From: Psychrobacillus sp040274765
GTDB taxonomy: Bacteria > Bacillota > Bacilli > Bacillales_A > Planococcaceae
DNA: 56,262 bases
Direction of reading: 5' to 3'
Assembly (NCBI GenBank): GCA_040274765.1
Contig: JBEMAY010000018.1
Location: 1 to 56,262, forward strand
Both the position numbers and the translations under genes were made by a program. The notes under the pieces are model-generated. The model was not told the origin of the DNA, did no database searches, and saw only the letters and a program-made list of their open reading frames with translations. Numbering within the stretch: position 1 is the first letter of the stretch; every line of letters starts with the position of its first letter. Positions 17,517 through 25,995 of the stretch are shown in pieces.

Positions 17517-17525
17517 AGAAATCAG

Positions 17526-17587
17526 TTGACAAATTTTGAAGGTTTCATTTAAACTAGAACTAGAAATGAAAATGATAATCATTTTCA
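17526..17587 (+). promoter_or_regulatory. Promoter and perfect Fur box for the binding protein gene
   Basis: TTGACA (17526-17531), an 18-bp spacer and TAAACT (17550-17555) form a plausible SigA promoter. TGAAAATGAT-A-ATCATTTTCA (17567-17587) is a perfect 21-bp Fur palindrome over the start point. The binding protein thus has its own iron-controlled promoter. Confidence 0.8.
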
Positions 17588-17621
17588 ATTAAAGTAAGTA
17601 TATTTTAGGAGGAAAAGAAAG

Positions 17622-18659
17622 ATGAAAAAATGGAAGTTTTTAACTGCTGTAGCAGCCTTAACATTAATGCTAGGAGCATGTAACTCAGATGATGATTCAG
17701 CAACTGGCGAATCTACAGAGAAAGATTCAACTTCAGCAGCAACTGATACGTCTGAATCTGCATTTCCAATGAAAATATCTTCTTTGTCAGCTTCAAGCGA
17801 AGATGAAGAAAAAGGTAAAACAATTACATTTGAAGATGTAACTTTAGATAAAATGCCTGAGCGTATTATTACTTTAGATTATGGTTTCTTAGATACACTT
17901 GATGCACTTGGTGTAGAAGGAATTGTAGGAATCGCAGCTAACGGTGGTAAAGGTAACATCCCACCACACTTAAAAGAAAAATATGTTGTTGACGGTGTAG
18001 CAGATGTTGGTACGCTAAAACAAATCGACTTTGAAGCAGTAGCAGCTGCTGAGCCAGATGTTATTTTCATCTCAGGTCGTCAAGCACCATTCTATGAGGA
18101 ATTAAAAGAAATTACACCAAATGTAGTATTCATCGGTTCTGACAATGAAAATTATATTAACGCTGTAAATGAAACAGTTGACTTAGCAGCTCAAATCTTT
18201 GATAAAGAAACAGAAGCTGAAAAGCTAAAAGCAGACCTACAAGCAAAAGTTGATGAAGTAAAAGAAAAAGCAGCAGGTTATGAGAATGCATTAGTAGCAA
18301 TGTACAATGACAAAAAAATCTCTGGTTTCGATAACGGAGCAGATTCTCGTTTTGCATATGTGTACAATGACTTTGGTTTCAAACCAGCAACAACTGATAT
18401 TGAGGCATCATCCCATGGTTCAGATTTCTCTTATGAGTCAGTTCTTTCTGTAGATCCAGAAGTATTATTAATAATTGACCGTACAGCTTCTGATGTAGAA
18501 ACAATTAAAGCTGATATTGAAAATGATATTATCAAACAAACTCGTGCTTACAAAGAAGGTAAAATTGTATACCTAGACGGCGTTAACTGGTACTTCTCAA
18601 GCAACGGTGTAACAACTGAAACAGAAAAATTAGATGAAATCTTAAATGAGTTAAAATAA
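17622..18659 (+). CDS. yclQ: Siderophore-binding lipoprotein (YclQ type)
   Basis: A 345-residue lipoprotein of the FepB/BtuF-like substrate-binding class. The signal peptide ends in the lipobox LMLGAC (Cys20), followed by a Ser/Asp/Glu-rich linker to about residue 60. The binding domain starts with KTITFEDVTLDKMPERIITLDYGFLDTLDALG and has the usual PDVIFISGR and PEVLLIIDR segments. It ends with VYLDGVNWYFSSNG. This fits the petrobactin-binding YclQ/FatB group. GGAGGAAAAG lies upstream of the ATG. Separate Fur-controlled promoter, so it can be made in excess over the membrane complex. Confidence 0.9.
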   Translation: MKKWKFLTAVAALTLMLGACNSDDDSATGESTEKDSTSAATDTSESAFPMKISSLSASSEDEEKGKTITFEDVTLDKMPERIITLDYGFLDTLDALGVEGIVGIAANGGKGNIPPHLKEKYVVDGVADVGTLKQIDFEAVAAAEPDVIFISGRQAPFYEELKEITPNVVFIGSDNENYINAVNETVDLAAQIFDKETEAEKLKADLQAKVDEVKEKAAGYENALVAMYNDKKISGFDNGADSRFAYVYNDFGFKPATTDIEASSHGSDFSYESVLSVDPEVLLIIDRTASDVETIKADIENDIIKQTRAYKEGKIVYLDGVNWYFSSNGVTTETEKLDEILNELK

Positions 18660-18693
18660 TCTCCTAAAAAGATTACTGTCTTAACCAAATATA

Positions 18694-18740
18694 CCCTATA
18701 AGATAGACACTTTGAAAAAAGGTCATCTTATAGGGTTTTT
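18694..18740 (+). terminator. Terminator after the binding protein gene
   Basis: CCCTATAAGAT and ATCTTATAGGG form a perfect 11-bp stem with a 20-base loop, followed by TTTTT. The rest of 18741-18972 is AT-rich with nothing recognisable. Confidence 0.85.
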
Positions 18741-18972
18741 GTTTTTAGCTTTTTTTTAATCACTAACTTCTAGTGTATAGAATATGACTTTGGAATATCT
18801 AACTTGTTGAACATAAGAACAAATGGTTAGATTCTGATCGTCTGCTTGACCGTATGTAAATTAAGAGCTATTCAAATAACTAAATTGCATTTATCGGTTG
18901 TTAAATAAACCAACAAGAAAGTGATACTGGATAAGATAATATATAAAAACTTTTTCAAGTACTTTGTGGATT

Positions 18973-19743
18973 TTAATTTTTCCTATCACGCTGTTTTCCT
19001 ACTAAAAAATAAGAGGTGATCCAAGCGGTAATTGGAATGACTAATGTGACACCTATTGCTGCACAACATATAGTTATTATTTCGCTGCTAAAAACTTTTG
19101 AATTAACAATTTCTCCAACAGAGTAAGATAGGTCTTTAAACCATATAAGTAAGGCCAAATAACTACCAAAGAAGGCAAAAAAAAGCGTGTTCGTACTCGT
19201 TCCTAAAATATCGCGTCCGATACTTATTCCAAAACGGAATAACTCTTGGCGCTCGATATTTGGATGATGATAGTGCATTTCACGCATTGGCGATGCAATA
19301 GCAATGGCGGCATCTGTGATGGCTCCAATTGTACTCATAATGATCACCGACACAGCTATCTTTATGAAATCAAGTCCAATGTAAAATGAAAACATCCCCA
19401 ACTCTTCTGTTTCCTCTTCGCCAAAACCTTGTATCATTGCCTTATTTGTTATGACAGTAATAAAGGCGACTAAGATAACGGTTGTAATAATCGTAGCTAT
19501 AAAAGCCGTTTTCGTTGTGCGGTTCACTTTATTAATATAAAAGAGGTTAATACAACTAATGAGCACACATGCGATAAATGTTAATAAAATGGGATTTATC
19601 GTTGGTGCATTCATAAAAAATAGCGAAACGATAATGACTCCAAAATTAAAGAATAATGCAATAAAAGAACGAACGCCTTTTTGTCCGCCGATGACTGTCA
19701 TCAATAGGAATAACAGTCCGGCAAGTAAAACGATTACATTCAT
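18973..19743 (-). CDS. YibE/F family membrane protein
   Basis: A 256-residue protein with about six to seven hydrophobic helices, of the YibE/F family whose members usually occur as adjacent pairs. Family features include GLDFIKIAVSVIIMSTIGAITDAAIAIASPMREM and IGRDILGTSTNTLFFAFFGSYLALLIW. The role is unknown; it is thought to be a transporter or membrane complex. Its start overlaps the stop of the upstream YibE/F gene by 4 bp, so the two are translated together. Confidence 0.85.
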   Translation of the reverse strand: MNVIVLLAGLLFLLMTVIGGQKGVRSFIALFFNFGVIIVSLFFMNAPTINPILLTFIACVLISCINLFYINKVNRTTKTAFIATIITTVILVAFITVITNKAMIQGFGEEETEELGMFSFYIGLDFIKIAVSVIIMSTIGAITDAAIAIASPMREMHYHHPNIERQELFRFGISIGRDILGTSTNTLFFAFFGSYLALLIWFKDLSYSVGEIVNSKVFSSEIITICCAAIGVTLVIPITAWITSYFLVGKQRDRKN

Positions 19744-20879
19744 AACTTAGCCTTCCTTCTCTTGACAAAAAATATAGCGGTATAAAGCCCGATTGGAATC
19801 GTGATAACAATACCGATACCGCCTGTTAATGCACGAACTAACTCAAGTGAAAGATTCATTGAAAGAGTGTAGCCGAGCGTAGACGAATTTTTAAAATAAA
19901 GTAACAGAGTAGGGATTGAACCACTAACATAAGCAAAAAATAAAATATTCGTCATAGTGCCCATAATATCCTTGCCGATTTCCATTCCAGATTTTGTGAG
20001 ATCTTTTACAGAAATAGTAGGGTCTTTTTCATACAACCCAAAAATCGAAGTAGACATTGTAATCGAGACGTCCATTACGGCGCCTAAAGAACCAATAAAA
20101 ATACCAGCTAAAAATACAGTTTTGTATGGACGAGTTATAAATTGTAATTCCTCATAACGAAGGCCATTTTCACCTGTAACGACTAAAGCAATGTACGTAA
20201 TGAGAAGTGACGAAAACGTACCAATCAGTGTAGCTATGATCGCAGCGAATGTCTTTTCGTTAACCCCATTCACGAGTAATAAAGAAACGACGGTAAATAA
20301 AATAATGCTAACCCCACAAATCCATAGCAGACTCTGGTTTGCATGATCGATATAAATGTCTAAGGCGAACCAAAGTAGCATTGCATTAAAAGCTAAACCA
20401 ATAACAGATAACAATCCTTGTTTTTTTCCAATGAGCAGAAGTACAAAGATAAAGACCCACGCAATAATGACTAAATATTTATCACGTTTCACACCGGTAA
20501 TCGTGCCAGTGTTTTCTTGGACTTCTTCAACTTGCTCATTAATAGAAATGAAAATTTCACTGCCAACTTCAAATTTCTGGTCAAATGCTTGAGATTCTGA
20601 AAACTCATTCGTTAAATGAACGAGTAAACCTTTTTCGTGACCATTTTTTACTTCGGCGATTATTTGCTGTGTATATAATACGTCTTTATTTTGATGAATA
20701 TCTTTTACTTCTACTGAGTTGTCTATGGTCATTTCAACGACTTCTGCAATCGAATTTTTATATAGAGAATGATTATGGTACACAAATACAATCGAGCTAA
20801 TAACACAACATATGAGAACAATCGCGAATATGCGCTGTTTCCATGTGGTCTTTTGATATAATCTGTGAAGAAACAGCAT
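19740..20879 (-). CDS. YibE/F family protein, long form with extracytoplasmic domain
   Basis: A 379-residue protein. A short N-terminal membrane segment (residues 15-35) is followed by an extracytoplasmic beta-rich part to about residue 125 (VKNGHEKGLLVHLTNEFSESQAF), then about seven helices with FIGSLGAVMDVSITMSTSIFGLYE and GKDIMGTMTNILFFAYVSGSIP. This is the usual larger partner of the YibE/F pair. I set the start at MLFLHR because AGGAGGTG sits 6 bases upstream; the longer frame would include that site. Function unknown. Confidence 0.85.
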   Translation of the reverse strand: MLFLHRLYQKTTWKQRIFAIVLICCVISSIVFVYHNHSLYKNSIAEVVEMTIDNSVEVKDIHQNKDVLYTQQIIAEVKNGHEKGLLVHLTNEFSESQAFDQKFEVGSEIFISINEQVEEVQENTGTITGVKRDKYLVIIAWVFIFVLLLIGKKQGLLSVIGLAFNAMLLWFALDIYIDHANQSLLWICGVSIILFTVVSLLLVNGVNEKTFAAIIATLIGTFSSLLITYIALVVTGENGLRYEELQFITRPYKTVFLAGIFIGSLGAVMDVSITMSTSIFGLYEKDPTISVKDLTKSGMEIGKDIMGTMTNILFFAYVSGSIPTLLLYFKNSSTLGYTLSMNLSLELVRALTGGIGIVITIPIGLYTAIFFVKRRKAKL

Positions 20880-21375
20880 GTACACACCTCCTGTAAACAA
20901 GATTTAATTATATAATTCAAAAGTAAATTTAGCTAATATCAATTTATATTTTACATGAGCTCCGACGTTTAACGAATTATTAATGGTACTAGATAGAGGT
21001 TTGATAGATAAAATAGGTTGGAGTATAACGTTAATAACAAAGGAAAAAAGACACTTTCAAAAAACGCTTCTCCATAACTGTTGCATTAGAAAAAAACAGT
21101 ATCAAAGTAAAACAAGCTAGAAAATGTAAAAAGAACCAGGTGAACCGTGGTTCTTTTGTTCAAAATTATTAGAACACCATCTTAAACACACAGAGGACGA
21201 TGTAAGCTATTGTTTTTTGGTTAGAGTTCCGATTAGGAAGGAAGGGAACACCTGGCTATTAGAGCTGCTGTGATCCAGAATTGGTAAGAGTGAGGTCAAT
21301 ATGGGATGAAGTTTGAAACCATTTCTTCTTTCGACCGTATATAGAAGTATGAACAAAAGAAAGAAGGATGGATAA
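20880..21375. other. Intergenic region with an orphan hairpin
   Basis: 496 bp between two divergent genes. The only structure I can support is the hairpin at 21129-21157. No small frame with a ribosome binding site is convincing. The region should contain promoters for both flanking genes. Confidence 0.5.
21129..21157. terminator. Orphan terminator-like hairpin
   Basis: AAAAGAACCA and TGGTTCTTTT form a perfect 10-bp stem around GGTGAACCG. It lies in a divergent intergenic region where no annotated gene needs a terminator, so an unseen small transcript may end here. Confidence 0.6.
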
Positions 21376-23034
21376 ATGGCTTTTGTATTTATTATTTCAG
21401 CCGTATTTGCAGTAGTCACTGCATTATTAGTAGTCCCACTTGGCGGTGATCGTAAGGATAAAGTGTCTTCTATTGCTTTACTGGCAATCCTAACGTTCGT
21501 TGTGGTCGCAATCATATACTATGTAACAAATTTAGATAGAAACTGGACTGCCTTATGGCCGTGGCTAGTATTGATCACCTTTGCAGGAACGTTTTTGGCA
21601 AGAGGTGTAGAACAAAAGGTAAAAGGTATCCTTTTACTAGGAAGCTTAGCTTTAGCAATTTATATGCTATCAGCACCTGTGTGGAATGCTGATAAAAAGT
21701 ATGAAGTAGCAAAAATGGATGAAGAAGTTGAAATTGAGGCATTCGATGAAACAAAAACACCAGCGAGTGTTCCTCCTAAGTTTGCGCGTAACAAAATGAA
21801 GAAGGCATTTGGTCAAGTACCAGATACAAGCTACTATGAATTAGGTAATTTACAAATTCAAAAGGTAGATGGCAAGTATGTATATATCGCACCGGTAGAG
21901 TTTTCAGGATTCTTCAAATGGTGGAATGGAGACGTCACTCCAGGTTATTTTACAATGAGTGCAACTGATTCAGCGGATAATCCTAAATTTGTGAAATCCC
22001 AAATGACCTATACACCATCGTCATTTCTTCATAAAAACTTAGAAAGACATATGCGTATGAAGCATCCGACTAAAATTTTCTATGGAGATGCCCAATTAGA
22101 AATAGATGAAGATGGAAAACCATACTATATTCGTTCATACGGTAAATTTATCACTGCACGTAATGGCTTTGATGTAGAGGGGATCGTTGTTGTAGACCCA
22201 GCTACAGGTCAAACGGAATCATTTGCTTTAGCAGATGTACCTGAATTTATTGATGGTGCCGTTTCACCAGAAACTGTAAGCTTACAAAACAGTTATTATG
22301 GAAAATATGTACATGGTTTTATTAATAGCTTGATCGGTAAAAAAGAAGTGAAGCTTCCTTCAGACGAAGGGACGGAGGCTAATGTAAGTCCTATCTTCAC
22401 TGAAAACGGAGAAATGTATTATTTTACAGACTTCACTAGCCCTAAAGAAGGCGTGGACTCCATGCTGGGTTACTCCTTAACGGATGGGCGAACAGGGAAA
22501 GCTACCTATTACACTGGAAACCTAGAGGATTCTTATATGGATTCCCAAGGTGCACTTCAAATTATTGAAAAGAAATTTATTGAAAAGAAATGGTCAGGAG
22601 AAATGCCTGTTCTCTATAATTTTTATGGAGAAGCGAGCTGGCTAACACCAGTATTAGACTCAAATGGATTTTTACAAAACTACTTTATCGTGTCAGCAGC
22701 GAACCCAGAAATCTCTGTTTACGGGAATACGCCAAATGAAGCGTTAAAACTTTATAAAACAGCTATTCAGCGTGGTGGAAGCACTGTAGACGGTAGTTCT
22801 AGCGCCGAGGAAAAATCAGTATTTGGTACAGTAGTTCGTGTATTTAAAGAACGTGTAGGAGACTTCACGCAAGTATCGTTCCTGCTAGACAATAAAGCTA
22901 ATTACATTGTCTCTTCAGAAATGGCACCATTCGTTGTGTATTTGGAAGTGGGCGACAAGGTGCAGGTGAAATATTTAGAGACTGGCGAGCTGTTTTTACC
23001 AGTAAAGGAAGTAAAAATAGAAGGACTTGAGTAA
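21376..23034 (+). CDS. Large membrane-anchored protein of unknown function
   Basis: A 552-residue protein. The first 100 residues hold four hydrophobic helices (2-22, 34-52, 57-77, 84-100). About 430 residues of soluble, probably extracytoplasmic sequence follow, with no cysteine cluster or known catalytic motif. The soluble part shows beta-rich phrases repeated in theme (DGKYVYIAPVEFSGFFKWWNG, NGFLQNYFIVSAANPEISV). It ends in a small domain (FGTVVRVFKERVGDFTQVSFLLDNKANYIVS...GDKVQVKYLETGE) that looks like an OB or SH3-like barrel. AGAAGGATGG precedes the ATG. Single gene with a strong terminator. I do not recognise the family. Confidence 0.75.
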   Translation: MAFVFIISAVFAVVTALLVVPLGGDRKDKVSSIALLAILTFVVVAIIYYVTNLDRNWTALWPWLVLITFAGTFLARGVEQKVKGILLLGSLALAIYMLSAPVWNADKKYEVAKMDEEVEIEAFDETKTPASVPPKFARNKMKKAFGQVPDTSYYELGNLQIQKVDGKYVYIAPVEFSGFFKWWNGDVTPGYFTMSATDSADNPKFVKSQMTYTPSSFLHKNLERHMRMKHPTKIFYGDAQLEIDEDGKPYYIRSYGKFITARNGFDVEGIVVVDPATGQTESFALADVPEFIDGAVSPETVSLQNSYYGKYVHGFINSLIGKKEVKLPSDEGTEANVSPIFTENGEMYYFTDFTSPKEGVDSMLGYSLTDGRTGKATYYTGNLEDSYMDSQGALQIIEKKFIEKKWSGEMPVLYNFYGEASWLTPVLDSNGFLQNYFIVSAANPEISVYGNTPNEALKLYKTAIQRGGSTVDGSSSAEEKSVFGTVVRVFKERVGDFTQVSFLLDNKANYIVSSEMAPFVVYLEVGDKVQVKYLETGELFLPVKEVKIEGLE

Positions 23035-23048
23035 TGCTATAAAAAAAG

Positions 23049-23079
23049 GGATTTGGAGTTTTTCTCCAAATCCTTTTTT
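23049..23079. terminator. Bidirectional terminator
   Basis: GGATTTGGAG and CTCCAAATCC form a perfect 10-bp stem flanked by A-run and T-run, serving the long membrane gene on the plus strand and the coat gene on the minus strand. Confidence 0.9.
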
Positions 23080-23389
23080 ATTTCTTTGCTAAATTTAAGG
23101 CAATATCAGCTTTTTCTAAATCATGCTCCATTTGTTCGTTTAAATCATACGCGTGATACATTTCATTTTTAATCATATATTGTGCGATTTTATCATGTGT
23201 ATCAATAGCATTATCCAGCTCACGACGTAGCAGCTTCTTAACAGAAGGAGTCGCAGTTTCCGTAATTGCAGTAGCTAGGTTTCTAACAGCTGCTTTAGAA
23301 GTAATTAATAAATCGGTAGCGATTGCTAAGTCGTCAATCATTGCCATTTCTTGTTGTTCTGTTTTTGTTTCCTCTTTTTTAGTAGCCAT
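23078..23389 (-). CDS. CotF-type spore coat protein
   Basis: A 103-residue helical protein. The core MAMIDDLAIATDLLITSKAAVRNLATAITETATPSVKKLLRRELDNAIDTHDKIAQYMIKNEMYHAYDLNEQ is the four-helix CotF/YraD-type coat domain, ending at the YHAYDLNEQ element. The first 15 residues are a charged tail. It is expected in the mother cell late in sporulation. A GGAGGAATT ribosome binding site precedes ATG. It follows a second, shorter member of the family by 20 bp, so they form one operon. Confidence 0.88.
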   Translation of the reverse strand: MATKKEETKTEQQEMAMIDDLAIATDLLITSKAAVRNLATAITETATPSVKKLLRRELDNAIDTHDKIAQYMIKNEMYHAYDLNEQMEHDLEKADIALNLAKK

Positions 23390-23409
23390 TTTAAATTCCT
23401 CCTAATTAA

Positions 23410-23613
23410 TTATTTGCTTGCGTCTGCAAGAACTTTTCTTAAATCCTTAATAGCCTTTGTAGAAAGCTCTAAGTCTTCCTCTAAAATTTCTTTTAATTTT
23501 TTATCTTGTACTAAATCCATAAATAATTTGCTTTTTGCGACACAAGAAGTTTTAAAGATTAATACCTCGTGCACCTCTAGTTGTTCATGCAATGCCAGTT
23601 CTTTAGTAGCCAT
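23410..23613 (-). CDS. Short CotF/YraG-like spore coat protein
   Basis: A 67-residue helical protein, MATKELALHEQLEVHEVLIFKTSCVAKSKLFMDLVQDKKLKEILEEDLELSTKAIKDLRKVLADASK. It has the pattern of the short coat proteins (YraE/YraG type) that accompany longer CotF-type partners. A GGAGGATT ribosome binding site precedes ATG. It is the first gene of a two-gene sporulation operon. No promoter was assigned. Confidence 0.82.
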   Translation of the reverse strand: MATKELALHEQLEVHEVLIFKTSCVAKSKLFMDLVQDKKLKEILEEDLELSTKAIKDLRKVLADASK

Positions 23614-23801
23614 TTTAAATCCTCCTATGCAAGATTATTTTTTCTTTTAAATTATTTACCCTAGTTTTTTTCTTTTAATCCTAAAAGAGTTTAATTGAAC
23701 TAACTTTCCACATTTAATTTGAAAAGAAAGGGAGAAGGACATTTGAAAGGAGACAGAAGGAAGGATATGCTAATAGAAGCAGTAGTTAAAGGAGGAGAAA
23801 A

Positions 23802-24533
23802 ATGGACGTATTTATCGTAACCGGATCCACTAGCGGGATCGGACAAGAGCTTGTAAAACAACTTATAGATAAAGATAAGAAAGTATTTGGTATTGCTAGG
23901 GGAGAAAGTAAGCTCGAACATCCTAATTATCATCACGTTCTATTAGATTTAGCAATAACTGAAAAGGTAGCAGAAACTCTAGAAGAGTTGTTGAATAACG
24001 TGATAGAAGAGGCAACATCGTTGACCCTTATTAATAATGCAGGCACCATTGAGCCAATTGGGACAGCTGGAGAGATAGATTCTAATCTAGTGGCTAAAAG
24101 CATTGCGGTAAACTTAACTGCACCTATGATATTAACTGGAACGTTTATAAGAATGACAGAACAAAAAGAAATTCCGAAAAAAATTATGCAAATTTCTTCT
24201 GGCGCTGGTCGAAATGGGTATGAGGGATGGAGCAGCTATTGTGCTGGGAAGGCAGGACTTGATCGATTTACAGAAGCAGTACAGCTAGAGGAATCCAGGA
24301 AAACAAATGGTGTAAAGCTAGTATCTATTGCTCCGGGAATTATTGATACGAATATGCAAGGAAAAATTCGGGACGCCAAAGAAAGTGAATTTGCGTTAGT
24401 AAATAAATTTAGAGAGTATAAAGTGACTGGTCAGCTAAGTAGTGCAGAGGAAGTTGCATCCAAGCTGATAGATTTTTTGGAAAGTGATCAATATTATACT
24501 AGTAAAGTTGTAACAGATTTACGACAACTGTAA
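23802..24533 (+). CDS. Short-chain dehydrogenase, YueD / benzil reductase type
   Basis: A 243-residue classical SDR using NADP(H). The dinucleotide motif is TGSTSGIGQEL at residues 7-17, then NNAGTIEPIG, the active-site Ser in MQISSGAGRNGYEGWSSYCAGKAG with the YxxxK element as Y-CAG-K, and PGIIDTNMQ. The spacing and G-R-N-G-Y-E-G-W phrase match YueD/sepiapterin reductase-like enzymes that reduce benzil to (S)-benzoin. The native substrate is unknown. AAAGGAGGAG lies before the ATG. Confidence 0.87.
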   Translation: MDVFIVTGSTSGIGQELVKQLIDKDKKVFGIARGESKLEHPNYHHVLLDLAITEKVAETLEELLNNVIEEATSLTLINNAGTIEPIGTAGEIDSNLVAKSIAVNLTAPMILTGTFIRMTEQKEIPKKIMQISSGAGRNGYEGWSSYCAGKAGLDRFTEAVQLEESRKTNGVKLVSIAPGIIDTNMQGKIRDAKESEFALVNKFREYKVTGQLSSAEEVASKLIDFLESDQYYTSKVVTDLRQL

Positions 24534-24612
24534 GGAGTCATTTTATCTTTTAGGCAAAATCCGATACAATAGAGGGTATAGAATCTTGAACGTGAAATGG
24601 AGGCGCCTAGTT

Positions 24613-25434
24613 GTGCGTGAAGTAGCAACATTACAAAAAGAAGCAATGGATATGCTAAAGAAAACAAGCAGAACCTTTTATATTCCAATTACTTTTTTAG
24701 AGCCTACTCTGAAAAAGGCGGTTGCTTCTGCATATCTTTGTATGCGTGCAATTGATGAAATTGAGGACCACGAAACATTGGATGCACTAGTAAAACAACG
24801 GTTGTTGTTAGAAACGAGCAAGATGCTTGTAAATGGTTTTGACAAAAAAGAATATGAACTGCTTTTAGCTCCTTATCAGGAACAATTACCGGCAGTTTCT
24901 CTCCGACTTGGCGACTGGCTTGAAATTTGCCCAACAGATTTAGTGGCTACAGTTAAGACCTATACTGCTGAAATGGCAGAAGGAATGGCGAAATGGGTAG
25001 AGAAGGAATGGCAAGTAAAAACAAAAGAAGACCTAGACGAGTATACCTACTATGTAGCTGGGCTTGTTGGAGTCATGCTTTCTGAGCTATGGAAGTGGAA
25101 TGCAGATATTGAAACCGACCGCGATTTAGCAATAGCGTATGGGAGAGGCCTGCAAGCAGTAAATATATTGAGAAATAAAGAAGAAGACAAAGAGCGAGGG
25201 GTACAATTCTTCCCTGAAGGATGGACGCGTGCAGATATGTTTGAATATGCGGAGGACAATCTATCTAAAGCGGACGAATATATAAAGAGCATTAACCGTA
25301 AAAGTATTCTGTTATTCTGCAAGCTGCCACTTGCACTAGCACATAAAACATTAAAAGCGCTGAAGAGCGGTAAAGAAAAAATGAGTCGCTCCGAAGTGGA
25401 AGAAACGGTTGTTGAAGTACAAGCAGAAGTTTAA
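24613..25434 (+). CDS. Squalene/phytoene synthase family protein, YisP-like
   Basis: A 273-residue all-helical isoprenoid enzyme. The first Asp-rich motif is DEIED (residues 48-52), after AYLCMRAI. The second motif reads N-K-E-E-D (188-192) in LQAVNILRNKEEDKERG, so the first Asp of the usual D-x-x-E-D is Asn. Loss of part of the second metal site is a feature of YisP, which acts as a farnesyl diphosphate phosphatase rather than a head-to-head synthase; that role here is inference. I choose GTG at 24613 because GGAGG lies 9 bases upstream; an in-frame TTG at 24586 has no such site. A terminator follows. Confidence 0.8.
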   Translation: MREVATLQKEAMDMLKKTSRTFYIPITFLEPTLKKAVASAYLCMRAIDEIEDHETLDALVKQRLLLETSKMLVNGFDKKEYELLLAPYQEQLPAVSLRLGDWLEICPTDLVATVKTYTAEMAEGMAKWVEKEWQVKTKEDLDEYTYYVAGLVGVMLSELWKWNADIETDRDLAIAYGRGLQAVNILRNKEEDKERGVQFFPEGWTRADMFEYAEDNLSKADEYIKSINRKSILLFCKLPLALAHKTLKALKSGKEKMSRSEVEETVVEVQAEV

Positions 25435-25451
25435 ATTGTATAGACTAAAGC

Positions 25452-25482
25452 AATCTCGAGATGTAGTGTCTCGAGATTTTTT
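25452..25482 (+). terminator. Terminator after the YisP-like gene
   Basis: AATCTCGAGA and TCTCGAGATT form a perfect 10-bp stem with a 7-base loop and trailing T-run. Confidence 0.88.
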
Positions 25483-25626
25483 AATAGGCTGATTTAAAGG
25501 GGAAGATTTAATAACCTAAAAGAATAGGGAGTACTGATCCCTATTAATATGGTTACTTGTTTTAAAGGGTGTTGTATAAAATGAAATAATTCGGGCTTTT
25601 TTCATATAGTATCTAGGGAGTGAAAA

Positions 25627-25826
25627 ATGGCTAGAGTTAAATACCGAGATAAAGATGTTGACCTCATTGCAAGGATGATGAGAGCAGAAGCTGAAGGTGA
25701 AGGTAAGCAAGGGATGTTATATGTTGAAAATGTAATTGGTATGGTCAACCTTTTTCTGGTCAATATAAAGATCATTGTTTTTATGAACCAGTAGCTGGAA
25801 CATGCGAAAGCGTTTATATAGGCTAG
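25627..25826 (+). pseudogene. cwlJ: cwlJ (spore cortex hydrolase) with internal deletion and frameshift
   Basis: ATG at 25627, behind GGGAGTG, begins MARVKYRDKDVDLIARMMRAEAEGEG, the N-terminus of CwlJ with its catalytic Glu region. After about 37 codons the CwlJ C-terminus follows in another frame: from 25737 the codons give WYGQPFSGQYKDHCFYEPV and end CESVYIG at TAG 25824. Roughly 65 middle residues are absent. The frame from the ATG reads on to TAG at 25792 as a 55-residue peptide that cannot be a working hydrolase. So the gene is a deletion remnant; another SleB/CwlJ enzyme elsewhere would be needed for cortex lysis. The usual partner gerQ is not next to it. Confidence 0.82.
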
Positions 25827-25888
25827 GCTATCTAGGGGATATTTTAAACCTGGAGAATTAGTTGATGCAATGGACTAGGGTAGTGAAA

Positions 25889-25928
25889 AAGCTCAATTTC
25901 TCAATTTTTATACGGAGAAATTGAGCTT
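25889..25928 (-). terminator. Terminator of the DinB-family gene
   Basis: AAGCTCAATTTCTC and GAGAAATTGAGCTT form a perfect 14-bp stem. On the minus strand it is followed by TTTTTCAC, 68 bp past the DinB stop. Confidence 0.8.
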
Positions 25929-25995
25929 ATAATAGTTTGATCGTCTTTCTTTTAAAGTATTTTGTTGTGTGTGAACTAATCTATTTACTCATTGT

